A stretch of DNA of 64,000 nt, from positions 3,528,501-3,592,500 of the forward strand of contig NZ_CP009920.1 of assembly GCF_000832985.1 (NCBI RefSeq), given 5' to 3'. Of this stretch, positions 27,899-35,960 are shown piece after piece. A program made the translations under genes and the position numbers. Under the pieces are notes generated by a model. That model was not told where the DNA came from and did not search any database. It saw only the letters and a program-made list of their open reading frames with translations. The first letter of the stretch is position 1; every line of letters begins with the position of its first letter. The DNA comes from Priestia megaterium NBRC 15308 = ATCC 14581 (lineage in GTDB: Bacteria; Bacillota; Bacilli; Bacillales; Bacillaceae_H).

Positions 27899-28094
27899 TT
27901 AATCATCTTGTGCACTAAAATCGGGCTTAGTAGCTCCAATTTGTTCGAGTTCACGTACAGCGGCTTTGTAATTCATAGGAGTTAAAAAAACCTTTTAAAT
28001 ACTGCTGCTGAGCAAAATCGAGTAATTCATTACTTGACTGCGGCTCATACTGTTTCACCGCAATAAAAGCTTCTTGAAGTTCGTTCACATACAT
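27899..28094 (-). pseudogene. yppF: yppF with single-base frameshift in a 7-T run
   Basis: From ATG 28094 (ribosome binding site GGAGGGAATTTAC) the frame reads MYVNELQEAFIAVKQYEP...YLKGF. It leaves the family sequence at a run of seven T (plus-strand A at 27984-27990) and soon stops. Removing one T restores ...YLKGFLTPMNYKAAVREL... to GATKPDFSAQDD and stop at 27899, a 64-residue YppF-like protein. The cause may be a real frameshift, transcriptional slippage in the T run, or a base-calling error. Confidence 0.75.
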
Positions 28095-28323
28095 GTAAAT
28101 TCCCTCCTAATCCCCATTTGTGCCACTACGTATCGTAGTATCACTTGTTCTTATCGTACCATATATTTAAATAATCTCGTTTTTTTGAAAAATTTAAACT
28201 TTCGACAGAAACCTACATATTTTTGAATGTGTTTTCCAAAAGTACAAGTAGACGAACGTCACCTCTTATTTCTGCATACATACTATATATTATGTAATAT
28301 TAAAAAGGAGGTATTGATTTTGC

Positions 28324-28737
28324 ATGTATACAAGTAAGCATTATCCGTATTATGAGCAACATCAACCAGAACGTTTTGATTTAAGTCAGGTACATCCATT
28401 TCCGCAGTATCATCAGCAGCCATGGACGGAAGCTTATATGCCGCAACATCCGTACGCTCAGCAACAAATGCCTTTTGGGCCTCAGCAAATTCCCTACATG
28501 AACGGAATGTACCAGCAGCCCATGTACAATAATGCAGGTGCGCCTTTTAATCCATACCCTAAAGCTCAGCAACAAAAGCCTCAGCCTTCTCAATTTCAGT
28601 CATTAATGTCTCAGTTTAAATCGAGTGATGGCAATTACGATATGAACAAGATGATGAATACTGCGGGGCAGATGATGGGAGCCATGAACCAATTAACATC
28701 CCTAGTTAAAGGGTTTTCCGGGATTTTCAAAGTATAA
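28324..28737 (+). CDS. yppG: YppG-like spore coat protein
   Basis: 137 residues, Gln/Pro/Tyr/Met-rich first half (many PQ, YPQ and QQP units) and a C-terminal helix NYDMNKMMNTAGQMMGAMNQLTSLVKGF (given here only in outline, about 98-125). This matches YppG, a coat-associated protein. AAAGGAGGTATTG precedes the ATG. Expression is probably sporulation-specific, by family knowledge. Confidence 0.8.
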   Translation: MYTSKHYPYYEQHQPERFDLSQVHPFPQYHQQPWTEAYMPQHPYAQQQMPFGPQQIPYMNGMYQQPMYNNAGAPFNPYPKAQQQKPQPSQFQSLMSQFKSSDGNYDMNKMMNTAGQMMGAMNQLTSLVKGFSGIFKV

Positions 28738-28762
28738 GGACTAGAAGGTGTTTTCTAGTCCC
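28738..28762. terminator. Hairpin after yppG
   Basis: GGACTAGAA and TTCTAGTCC form a stem directly after the yppG stop. The T tract is weak, so termination strength is uncertain. Confidence 0.5.
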
Positions 28763-28768
28763 TGCTTA

Positions 28769-28915
28769 TTATTTTTTCTTTTGATTTTTCAAATAGGTTT
28801 CTCCAAGAAGTGTAAATACTTCATTGTAAGTTAATCCAGACTGAGCATTTAAACGTTTGACTTCTTCGACATCTGTTGTTGATGAAGTTGAAATTTGATG
28901 CTTGCTTTTTTTCAT
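28769..28915 (-). CDS. Small protein of unknown function (48 aa)
   Basis: MKKSKHQISTSSTTDVEEV..., ending LLGETYLKNQKKK; preceded by GAAGGAGAGGTTTT. DVEEVKRLNAQSGLTYNEV vaguely resembles segments of small acid-soluble spore proteins, but I would not assign it. It converges with yppG. Confidence 0.65.
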   Translation of the reverse strand: MKKSKHQISTSSTTDVEEVKRLNAQSGLTYNEVFTLLGETYLKNQKKK

Positions 28916-28992
28916 AAAACCTCTCCTTCTCTATGTAAAATGAATAACATCCCATCTTAGTATATTTCCAAATGTGCCCTACTATAAGTGGA

Positions 28993-29033
28993 AAAAAACG
29001 CCGAAGACACTCATGGTTCTTCGGCTTTTTTTT
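28993..29033. terminator. Terminator downstream of the CotG-like gene
   Basis: GCCGAAGA and TCTTCGGC around a 10-base loop, with A and T runs on both sides. On the minus strand it follows the Arg/Ser-repeat gene. Confidence 0.85.
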
Positions 29034-29059
29034 GCAATAAAGATGAGTGTTTAGAGAAA

Positions 29060-29530
29060 TTAAGAGCGGCGTGAACGACGAGTAGAACGACGTGAACGAC
29101 GAGTAGAACGACGTGAACGACGAGTAGAACGACGTGAACGACGAGTAGAACGACGTGAACGACGAGTAGAACGACGAGAACGGCGAGTAGAACGACGAGA
29201 ACGGCGAGTAGAACGACGAGAGCGGCGAGAAGAACGACGAGAGCGGCGAGAAGAACGACGAGAGCGGCGAGAAGAACGACGAGAGCGGCGAGAAGAACGA
29301 CGAGAGCGGCGAGAAGAACGACGAGAGCGGCGAGAAGAACGACGAGAGCGGCGAGAAGAACGACGAGAGCGGCGAGTAGAACGACGAGTAGAACGACGAG
29401 AAGAACGACGAGTAGAACGACGAGAGCGGCGAGAAGAACGACGAGAGCGGCGAGAAGAACGACGAGAGCGGCGAGTAGAACGACGAGTAGAACGACGAGA
29501 AGAACGACGAGTAGAACGACGAGAGCGGCC
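29060..29530 (-). repeat. 21-base tandem repeats encoding Arg/Ser heptads
   Basis: About 20 tandem units of 21 bases, such as GACGAGTAGAACGACGTGAAC and GAGAGCGGCGAGAAGAACGAC. Units fall into homogeneous blocks: ACGTGAACG variants near the gene's 3' end and AGCGGCGAGA variants in the middle, a sign of recent local duplication. Confidence 0.9.
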
Positions 29531-29659
29531 AGTGCTACGAGAAGAGCGACGCGGCTTTGTTAGTGGACCGGCAGTTGGCTCTTGAAACATAAAAGATTTC
29601 AGTTCTGTACATTCCAGGGCTTCAGCAGCCTCTTTAATTTTTTCAGGTGTAATATGCAA
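29060..29659 (-). CDS. CotG-like Arg/Ser-repeat spore coat protein
   Basis: 199 residues. The first 36 (MHITPEKIKEAAEALE...) are ordinary; the rest is almost only Arg, Ser and Thr in heptads of type RRSRRST or RRSSRRS. It is divergent from a CotH-family kinase gene, exactly as cotG and cotH are in B. subtilis, where CotH phosphorylates serines of CotG and CotB. I infer it is the CotG equivalent and a CotH substrate. The start is TTG 29659, 8 bases after AAGGAGG. Direct sequence similarity to CotG is only compositional. Confidence 0.75.
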   Translation of the reverse strand: MHITPEKIKEAAEALECTELKSFMFQEPTAGPLTKPRRSSRSTGRSRRSTRRSSRRSTRRSTRRSRRSSRRSRRSSRRSRRSTRRSSRRSTRRSTRRSRRSSRRSRRSSRRSRRSSRRSRRSSRRSRRSSRRSRRSSRRSRRSSRRSRRSTRRSRRSTRRSRRSTRRSRRSTRRSRRSTRRSRRSTRRSRRSTRRSRRS

Positions 29660-29830
29660 TACAAAAACCTCCTTGTCAATTGGACTAGGTCTTGCATTAA
29701 TAGAATACGCACTGATGCTTGTCCTTGATATGAGTCAAAAGTGGAGTTTGCGCAAATAGTTGATGCGGTGGGGTATCATGGAGAATTTACCCTTCATATA
29801 CTTTAATAATTGAAGAAAGGTGGTCGAATA

Positions 29831-30916
29831 ATGAAGCAAAAAGAAATCCCTCAATACGCTCTGTTTGTGAATGTAAAAGATTTAAAGGAAATGCAAAGAG
29901 ATATTTGGTCAGAAGAAGCGATTCAGGCAACGATGAAGTTTAACAAAAAACGCTACGATATTGATTTGCTGCTAAGAGGCTCCCACATTCGGAAGATGAA
30001 AAAAAAGTCATATTATATTGAATTTTATTCTCCAAAAATATTTCAGCGAGCCAAAGAAATACACCTAAACGCTGAATACAAAGATCCATCGCTTATGCGC
30101 AACAAATTGTCCCTCGATTTTTTCTCTTCTCTGGACGTTTTATCTCCGCATTCTCAGTTTGTCACCCTTAAGATTAATGGGAAAAATGAAGGAATATATC
30201 TTCAGCTCGAATCGGTAGACGAACTATTTTTGAAAAAAAGAAATTTAGCGGATGGATCCATATTTTATGCAGTGGACGGAGATGCGAATTTTTCTTTAAT
30301 GAGCGATTTGGATAAAAGGCCGAAAACAACTTTGTTATCTGGATATGAAGATAAAGCAGTAAGAGAAGGGGATGAGGAAAAATTAGAAAAGTTTATATTT
30401 AATCTTAATACGTGGACAAATACGGAATTCGAACAGAATATTGAGAAGTACCTGAACGTCGACCGCTACTTATCTTGGTTAGTCGGTATTATTTGTATGC
30501 AGAATTACGACGGTTTTGTCCATAACTATGCTCTCTATCTAAATCATGAAAGCGGGCGCTTTGAACTGATCCCATGGGATTATGATGCAACATGGGGAAG
30601 GGATGTAAATGGAAAAGTAATGGAAGGAGACTATGTCCGCGCACAAGGATTTAATACGCTTACAGCTCGCTTACTGGCCGTGAACAGCATTAAAAAGCAA
30701 TATATTCAAAAAATGAACAATGTTCTAAATAATCAATTTACAATAGAATACATGAAACCAATCATTTATCAACTGCATGAGTATATTGCTCCTTATGTAT
30801 TAAAAGATCCTTACGTAAAAGATAACTTGGAACAATTTTACAAAGAACCGGAATTTATGCTGTCTTTTATAAAAGAACGAACAGCGTATATTGAAAATAA
30901 CCTTTTGACTCTTTAA
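29831..30916 (+). CDS. cotH: CotH-family spore coat protein kinase
   Basis: 361-residue atypical kinase of the CotH_kin family. RYDIDLLLRGSHIRKMKKKSY begins the N-lobe; NAEYKDPSLMRNKLSLDFF and the catalytic/metal-binding NYDGFVHNYALYLN and IPWDYDATWGRD motifs are intact. In B. subtilis CotH phosphorylates CotB and CotG and controls outer-coat assembly. ATG 29831 is preceded by GAAAGGTGGT. Neighbours are a CotG-like substrate (divergent) and a CotB homologue (downstream). Confidence 0.92.
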   Translation: MKQKEIPQYALFVNVKDLKEMQRDIWSEEAIQATMKFNKKRYDIDLLLRGSHIRKMKKKSYYIEFYSPKIFQRAKEIHLNAEYKDPSLMRNKLSLDFFSSLDVLSPHSQFVTLKINGKNEGIYLQLESVDELFLKKRNLADGSIFYAVDGDANFSLMSDLDKRPKTTLLSGYEDKAVREGDEEKLEKFIFNLNTWTNTEFEQNIEKYLNVDRYLSWLVGIICMQNYDGFVHNYALYLNHESGRFELIPWDYDATWGRDVNGKVMEGDYVRAQGFNTLTARLLAVNSIKKQYIQKMNNVLNNQFTIEYMKPIIYQLHEYIAPYVLKDPYVKDNLEQFYKEPEFMLSFIKERTAYIENNLLTL

Positions 30917-30930
30917 AAAGAGATAGATTT

Positions 30931-30975
30931 ATAGGCAATTTATAGGCAACAGTGGATTTTGTTAATAATAGGCAA
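30931..30975 (+). promoter_or_regulatory. Three ATAGGCAA boxes upstream of cotB, GerE-like
   Basis: ATAGGCAA occurs at 30931-30938, 30942-30949 and 30968-30975. The TAGGC core fits the TRGGY core of the GerE consensus, and B. subtilis cotB is GerE-activated. Flanks match only in part. The AT-rich TACGTATATATACAG stretch near 31000-31015 could hold a SigK -10. Confidence 0.4.
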
Positions 30976-31058
30976 ATGCAGGAAATCAATAGCTGTACAT
31001 GATACGTATATATACAGTATGAATGACCAATAAGGATAACTAATAAGGAGGAAAAACA

Positions 31059-32222
31059 ATGAGTAACTATTACTATGGCCAAGAACAAGGGCAAAATCAA
31101 AATCCGCGCCAAAAATCAAGCGAAAAATCAAGCCAAAAACGCAGCCGAAATATACAAATGCCTGATAAAGGCTATTCTTCTCACTTCAAACCCCTAAAAG
31201 GAAGAGTGGTGACCGTTTATCGTGGAGGACCTGAATCTAAAACAGGTTATTTAGTTGACGTGCAATCAGATTATTTAATCTTAGCAGTGGAAAGCAACAA
31301 TAACAATAATAACAATAATGGTGAAAATAACAACCAAAACAACCAAAACAACCAAAATAACCAAAATAATAATCAACAAGAATATACACTTGTATATTAT
31401 CACTTAGCCCATGTAAAAAGTATCACTGAAGATACTATGTCAAATTCGGCACAAACGTTTACTGGAATTAGCGCAGAATTAGAATTATATCGAGGAAAAA
31501 CTTTTGCTACAACTTTATCATTGATGAAAACTAAATATGTGCAGGTTAACCAAGGTGGACCTGAGAAAAAAGCAGGTCAGCTTCTTGATGTCTTAGGTTC
31601 ATTTGAATCTGCTTATATAGTATTACTCACAGAGGACGACGGTGTCATCTATATTAATACTGAACACGTTAAGAGTGTGAGTGAATATCAAAACAACAAT
31701 GGAAATCAAACTAGTCAATCTGCAAATGAACTCTTAGTGAGCCAAGAACCAGAATATATGAAATCCAAAAGTTTTAACGATCTTTTTGCCCACCTTTCTC
31801 ATAAATGGGTATCAATCAATAATGGAGGACCTGAAGCTGTAGAGGGCGTGTTAGTACAAAGCCGAAATGGTACATTTACACTTGTGCAGAATAATCAAGT
31901 ATTACGCTTACAGCCAAGACACGTTAAAACCATTTGTGTAGGAGCAAAAGGGGCTTTTAAGCAAAACGATAACAATCAAAATAATGAAGAAACAGAAGAA
32001 AATGGAGAGACTGAAGCTGCGAAGTCTACAGAAGAACGCACAGGCGGACGTACGGGAAGCCGCACAGGTGGACGTACAGGACGCCGCACGGGTGGACGCA
32101 CAGACGATCGTTCTCGAGGACGCCGCACAGGTGATCGCTCGGGAGGACGCCGTACGGGTTCACGCTCTTCAGCACCGGCCGAGAAAGTTATTAAAACGAA
32201 AAATTATCGTTGGAAAGCATGA
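31059..32222 (+). CDS. cotB: Spore coat protein CotB
   Basis: 387 residues. Three Sm-like modules each begin with a GGPE turn (VYRGGPESKTG about 48-58, VNQGGPEKKAG about 163-173, INNGGPEAVEG about 250-260) and end with HVKSI/V/T, as in B. subtilis CotB. Poly-Asn interrupts module 1 (about 85-108). The C-terminus (about 330-378) is Arg/Gly/Thr-rich with repeated GGRTG and GSRTG units in place of the Ser/Lys-rich tail of B. subtilis, which CotH phosphorylates. AAGGAGGAAAAACA precedes the ATG. Confidence 0.9.
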   Translation: MSNYYYGQEQGQNQNPRQKSSEKSSQKRSRNIQMPDKGYSSHFKPLKGRVVTVYRGGPESKTGYLVDVQSDYLILAVESNNNNNNNNGENNNQNNQNNQNNQNNNQQEYTLVYYHLAHVKSITEDTMSNSAQTFTGISAELELYRGKTFATTLSLMKTKYVQVNQGGPEKKAGQLLDVLGSFESAYIVLLTEDDGVIYINTEHVKSVSEYQNNNGNQTSQSANELLVSQEPEYMKSKSFNDLFAHLSHKWVSINNGGPEAVEGVLVQSRNGTFTLVQNNQVLRLQPRHVKTICVGAKGAFKQNDNNQNNEETEENGETEAAKSTEERTGGRTGSRTGGRTGRRTGGRTDDRSRGRRTGDRSGGRRTGSRSSAPAEKVIKTKNYRWKA

Positions 32223-32236
32223 TGAAATGGAACATA

Positions 32237-32260
32237 AAAGGTGCTTATAAAGCACCTTTT
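32237..32260 (+). terminator. Terminator after cotB
   Basis: AAAAGGTGCTT and AAGCACCTTTT around ATA, within 40 bases of the next gene, so read-through is possible. Confidence 0.8.
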
Positions 32261-32291
32261 CTATCATATAGGAAAAAGGAGGAGAATGAGA

Positions 32292-32954
32292 ATGAGTATG
32301 AATCATTATATCAATAAAATTGTAGAGTTAGATATTTCAGGTAAAACGACATTTGTTGGCAGACTTATTGATCTTGGATTAGATATTATGGTTTTGTATA
32401 ATGGACATGATTATTTGTATATTCCTCTTTTACACATGCATCGTTTGCGGGAAGTATCAGAAGAAGACTATACGGTTTTACGTGAAATAGAAGAGAACTT
32501 AATAGAAGAAAGTCAGCGGATTTCTTATCGTAATATTTTACAGCAGGCAAAAGGGAAATTTATTGAAATTTATGTAACGGGAGGAAAATCATTGCATGGC
32601 TATATTACAAGCGTGCTGAATGATTATCTTGTGTTTTATTCTCCAGTGTATAAAAATGTCTTTGTTTCTCTGCATCATTTGAAATGGCTTACCCCTTACA
32701 GTAATGAGTTAACCCCTTATTCTTTAAGTGACAAAGAGCTCCCAGTAAGACCTGCCTCTGCACCTTTTGTCAGAAACTTTGAAGAGCAGCTTAAAAAATA
32801 TGAAAATCAACTGGTTGTATTAGATTTAGGGGATCAATCAGAAAAAATTGGCGTACTTAAAGAAGTTTCTAATAATATTGTTGAACTAATTACGGCAAAT
32901 GGAGAAAGTATGTATTGGAAGTTAGCTCACGTAAAATCTGTACACTTGCCTTAG
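32292..32954 (+). CDS. CotB-related coat protein without acceptor tail
   Basis: 220 residues that resolve into three Sm-like modules with CotB-like endings: HMHRLR (about 48-53), HHLKWL (about 127-132) and AHVKSV (about 211-216). It has no low-complexity tail, unlike the cotB product next to it. It is likely a paralogue (DUF2642-like) and a structural coat protein. ATG 32292 is preferred, seven bases after AAGGAGGAG. Confidence 0.7.
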   Translation: MSMNHYINKIVELDISGKTTFVGRLIDLGLDIMVLYNGHDYLYIPLLHMHRLREVSEEDYTVLREIEENLIEESQRISYRNILQQAKGKFIEIYVTGGKSLHGYITSVLNDYLVFYSPVYKNVFVSLHHLKWLTPYSNELTPYSLSDKELPVRPASAPFVRNFEEQLKKYENQLVVLDLGDQSEKIGVLKEVSNNIVELITANGESMYWKLAHVKSVHLP

Positions 32955-32986
32955 AAAAAGAGACCTCGCTTTCGTCTCTTTTTTTA
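32955..32986 (+). terminator. Terminator after the CotB-related gene
   Basis: AAAAAGAGAC and GTCTCTTTTTTT with a nine-base loop. Confidence 0.88.
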
Positions 32987-33052
32987 TGTGCTTATCAGGA
33001 CAAGTATATTGAATAAACAAATGAGACGATTTAAATTTTTTAGAAAATTATG

Positions 33053-33081
33053 TTGACAATACAGAAAATCTTTATTAAAGT
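33053..33081 (+). promoter_or_regulatory. SigA promoter of the metIC operon
   Basis: TTGACA (33053-33058), 17-base spacer, TAAAGT (33076-33081), about 40 bases before the S-box RNA. Confidence 0.7.
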
Positions 33082-33118
33082 TATTAACAACAAACGTTAA
33101 TCACCAACAATTATATAG

Positions 33119-33290
33119 AACTCTTATCCAGAGTGGCGGAGGGACTGGCCCTGCGATGCCCGGCAACCATCAAATGAAACATTCATTTGAACGGTGCTAA
33201 TTCCTGTGGAACATCAGTATTGTTCTAACAGATGAGAGAAATCGTGTATAAACGAACACTCTTCCATCTGTGAAGAGTGTTTTTTATTTT
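33119..33290 (+). ncRNA. SAM-I (S-box) riboswitch with terminator
   Basis: Classic S-box: CTCTTATCCAGAGTGGCGGA, GGGACTGGCCCTGCGATGCC CGGCAACC, GGTGCTAATTCCTG and the closing GATGAGAG (33231-33238). An intrinsic terminator AACACTCTTC / GAAGAGTGTTTTTT spans 33255-33290. When SAM is bound, transcription should stop before metI; when SAM is low the methionine genes are expressed. Confidence 0.96.
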
Positions 33291-33309
33291 GAGTTAAGGA
33301 GAGAAATAG

Positions 33310-34455
33310 ATGAAAATTGAAACATTATTAGTTCGTTCAGGAGTAGGCCGTGACCCTTCAACAGGTTCTATTACAACACCCATTTACCAAGCATCAACAT
33401 TTGCTCATCCTGCTTTAGGGCAAAGTACAGGATTTGACTATGCACGTACGGCAAATCCTACTCGTACAGCATTGGAAGAAGCAATTGCTGCTTTGGAAAA
33501 AGGAGAAGTAGGAGTAGCATTCGCTTCAGGAATGGCGGGTGTAATGGCAGTTTTAGCACTATTTAAAAACGGAGATCATTTAATTGTATCAGAGGATTTA
33601 TACGGAGGAACGTACCGAGTACTAAATGAAATTTTTTCAGAGCAAGGAATTACTGTTTCGTACGTCAACACAGCCCATCTCGAACAAGTAAAAGATGCGC
33701 TTCGTCCCAATACGAAAGCTTTATTTATTGAAACACCTACGAATCCAATGATGCACGTGACTGATTTGCCAGAAGCAATTGCGTTAGCTAAACAGCATGA
33801 TTTGCTTACTATCGTTGACAATACCTTCATGTCCCCTTATTATCAGCGTCCTTTAGAGCTTGGAGCAGATATTGTGATACATAGTGCAAGCAAATACATT
33901 GGGGGTCATAATGATGTAGTTGCTGGTCTTGTAGTGGCTCGATGTAGTAGCTTAGGAGAGAAAATTCGTTTTTATCAAAATGCAGCTGGGGCAATCTTAG
34001 GTCCACAGGATAGCTGGCTGTTATTACGCGGTGTTAAAACGCTAGCGCTTCGTATGGAAAAGCATAATGAAAATGCACTGAAAATTGCAAATTGGCTTAC
34101 TGCTCATGATCTCGTGGAAAAAGTGTATTACCCTGGTCTTGAAACACATCCAGGCTATGAAATCATGAAGAAACAAGCAACTGGATTTGGAGGCATGATT
34201 TCTTTTGCTGTCTCACACCCTGACATCGTTTCAGTACTTTTAGAAAATGTCAAAGTTATTACATTTGCAGAAAGCTTAGGGGGCGTGGAAAGTTTAATGA
34301 CATTCCCAGCTCGTCAAACACATGCTGATATTCCGGAAGAAATTCGAAATCGTGTCGGAGTAACAAACTGTTTACTGCGATTATCAGTTGGAATTGAGCA
34401 CGCAGATGATTTAATTAAAGATTTGAAGGAGGCATTTGATGCATACCAACAATAA
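33310..34455 (+). CDS. metI: Cystathionine gamma-synthase / O-acetylhomoserine thiolyase MetI
   Basis: 381-residue PLP enzyme of the Cys/Met metabolism family. TTPIYQASTF, YARTANPTRTALE, the VASGM-type AFASGMAGVMAV, and the PLP lysine in SASKYIGGHNDVVAG are visible. It lies just behind the S-box and overlaps metC by 17 bases, the B. subtilis metI-metC arrangement. ATG follows AAGGAGAGAAATAG. Confidence 0.93.
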   Translation: MKIETLLVRSGVGRDPSTGSITTPIYQASTFAHPALGQSTGFDYARTANPTRTALEEAIAALEKGEVGVAFASGMAGVMAVLALFKNGDHLIVSEDLYGGTYRVLNEIFSEQGITVSYVNTAHLEQVKDALRPNTKALFIETPTNPMMHVTDLPEAIALAKQHDLLTIVDNTFMSPYYQRPLELGADIVIHSASKYIGGHNDVVAGLVVARCSSLGEKIRFYQNAAGAILGPQDSWLLLRGVKTLALRMEKHNENALKIANWLTAHDLVEKVYYPGLETHPGYEIMKKQATGFGGMISFAVSHPDIVSVLLENVKVITFAESLGGVESLMTFPARQTHADIPEEIRNRVGVTNCLLRLSVGIEHADDLIKDLKEAFDAYQQ

Positions 34456-35620
34456 TAAATATAGATTTGGTACGAACTTAATTCATGCAAATACAGGAAT
34501 TGACGGTCATTTTGGAGCGGTTAACGTACCTATTTATCAGGTATCTACATTTAACCAAGAAGATGAGACGAACAACGGCCGCTATGACTATTCTCGTTCA
34601 GGAAATCCAACTCGTGAGGCTTTAGAAAACAGCATTGCTCAGCTAGAAAATGGATACGCTGGTTTTGCTTTTTCATCAGGTATGGCTGCTATCTCATCGG
34701 TGTTATCTATTTTTGAATCAGGGGATGAAATTTTAGTTTCACATGATACGTACGGCGGGACATATCGTGTATTAACACGGTTATTTTCAAAGTTTGGTAT
34801 CAAAACAACTTTTGTTGATACAACGAAGGTTGAGAAAGTAGAAGAAGCTATCACAAAAGATACGAAGGCTATTTATATCGAAAGCCCTTCAAATCCATTT
34901 TTACAGGTAACGGATATTAAAGCAGTAGCAAGTTTGGCGAAGGAGCGCAACCTCCTTACAATTGTGGATAACACGTTTTTAACACCTTATCTACAGCAGC
35001 CGATTGACCTTGGCGTAAATATTGTGATTCATAGTGCTACAAAATATATCAGCGGTCACAGTGACGTCATTGGCGGTCTAGTTGTGGTAAGCGATGAAAA
35101 GCTAGCAGAAGAAGTAAAGTTTGTACAAAATGCTTTTGGTGCTATCTTAGGACCGCAGGATTGTTTTTTACTGCTTCGAGGAATTAAGACATTAAAAGTT
35201 CGTTTAGATCAGCAGTTAAAAACAGCGCTGCAGTTTGCAAAGTGGCTTGAAGAACAATCTCTAGTGAGCCGTGTATACTACCCGGGTTTAAAAAGTCATC
35301 CAGACCACAAACTGATTTCAGAACAAGCAAATGGATATGGAGCTATGATTTCTTTCCAAGTACAGGATGAAAAAGTAGCGCGACATATTTTACAAGGAGT
35401 CAAATTGGCTTCAATTGGTGTTAGTCTAGGTGCAGTTGAGTCCATTCTAACGCATCCTGCAACAATGTCTCATGCGAGTATCCCAAAAGAAGTGCGTGAA
35501 GAAAAAGGAATTACTGATTCACTTCTTCGCCTTTCAGTAGGGTTAGAGGAATTCGAGGATTTGAAGCAAGACTTTAACGCTGTTTTTCAAAGCTTAGAAG
35601 AAAAGGCGTTAATTAAATAA
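34439..35620 (+). CDS. metC: Cystathionine beta-lyase MetC
   Basis: 393-residue PLP enzyme converting cystathionine to homocysteine. VPIYQVSTFNQ, RYDYSRSGNPTREALE and the PLP lysine in SATKYISGHSDVIGG are conserved. ATG 34439 lies inside the end of metI, with GAAGGAGGC as ribosome binding site; a TTG one codon earlier is less likely. The stop codon abuts repeat copy B. Confidence 0.93.
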   Translation: MHTNNNKYRFGTNLIHANTGIDGHFGAVNVPIYQVSTFNQEDETNNGRYDYSRSGNPTREALENSIAQLENGYAGFAFSSGMAAISSVLSIFESGDEILVSHDTYGGTYRVLTRLFSKFGIKTTFVDTTKVEKVEEAITKDTKAIYIESPSNPFLQVTDIKAVASLAKERNLLTIVDNTFLTPYLQQPIDLGVNIVIHSATKYISGHSDVIGGLVVVSDEKLAEEVKFVQNAFGAILGPQDCFLLLRGIKTLKVRLDQQLKTALQFAKWLEEQSLVSRVYYPGLKSHPDHKLISEQANGYGAMISFQVQDEKVARHILQGVKLASIGVSLGAVESILTHPATMSHASIPKEVREEKGITDSLLRLSVGLEEFEDLKQDFNAVFQSLEEKALIK

Positions 35621-35960
35621 AGAAAAGAGACTGGGACAAAAGTATTCTAGTTAAAGTTAAACAAGAACTATTAATCAAAATTACTGATTAATAGTTCTTG
35701 TTTTTTGTTGTCACGGTGAACGTAGGTTTCATCTATTTCGTTGCTTCTAGCGGTTGATTGGAGGGCAAGGCGAAGACTCCTGCGGGAAAAGCGGAAGGGG
35801 TGAGACCCCGCAGGAGCACAAGCGACGAGGAGGCTCATCGGCCGCCCGCGGAAAGCGAAGTCTTGCACGGAAATCAACCGCGGTGTCACAAGCCGTTCAG
35901 CTCCTTTATCCCATTTGTTCGTCTTTACACTGGGTTGATATCCGTTATATACAGCTATCT
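35621..35960 (+). repeat. MITE-like dispersed repeat, copy B with GC-rich core
   Basis: Starts AAAAGAGACTGGGACAAAAG right after metC. It contains the terminator hairpin (ACAAGAACTATTAAT / ATTAATAGTTCTTG) and the CGGTTGATT...AATCAACCG stem. That stem holds an extra GC-rich module (35761-35870) with CTCCTGCGGG / CCCGCAGGAG. The far end (GTTATATACAGC) is a decayed version of the terminal repeat in copy A. Confidence 0.8.

Noticed and set aside
29060-29530. The tandem array considered as a CRISPR
   Set aside because: Units are contiguous 21-base coding repeats without spacers, encoding one long Arg/Ser protein; no cas genes nearby.
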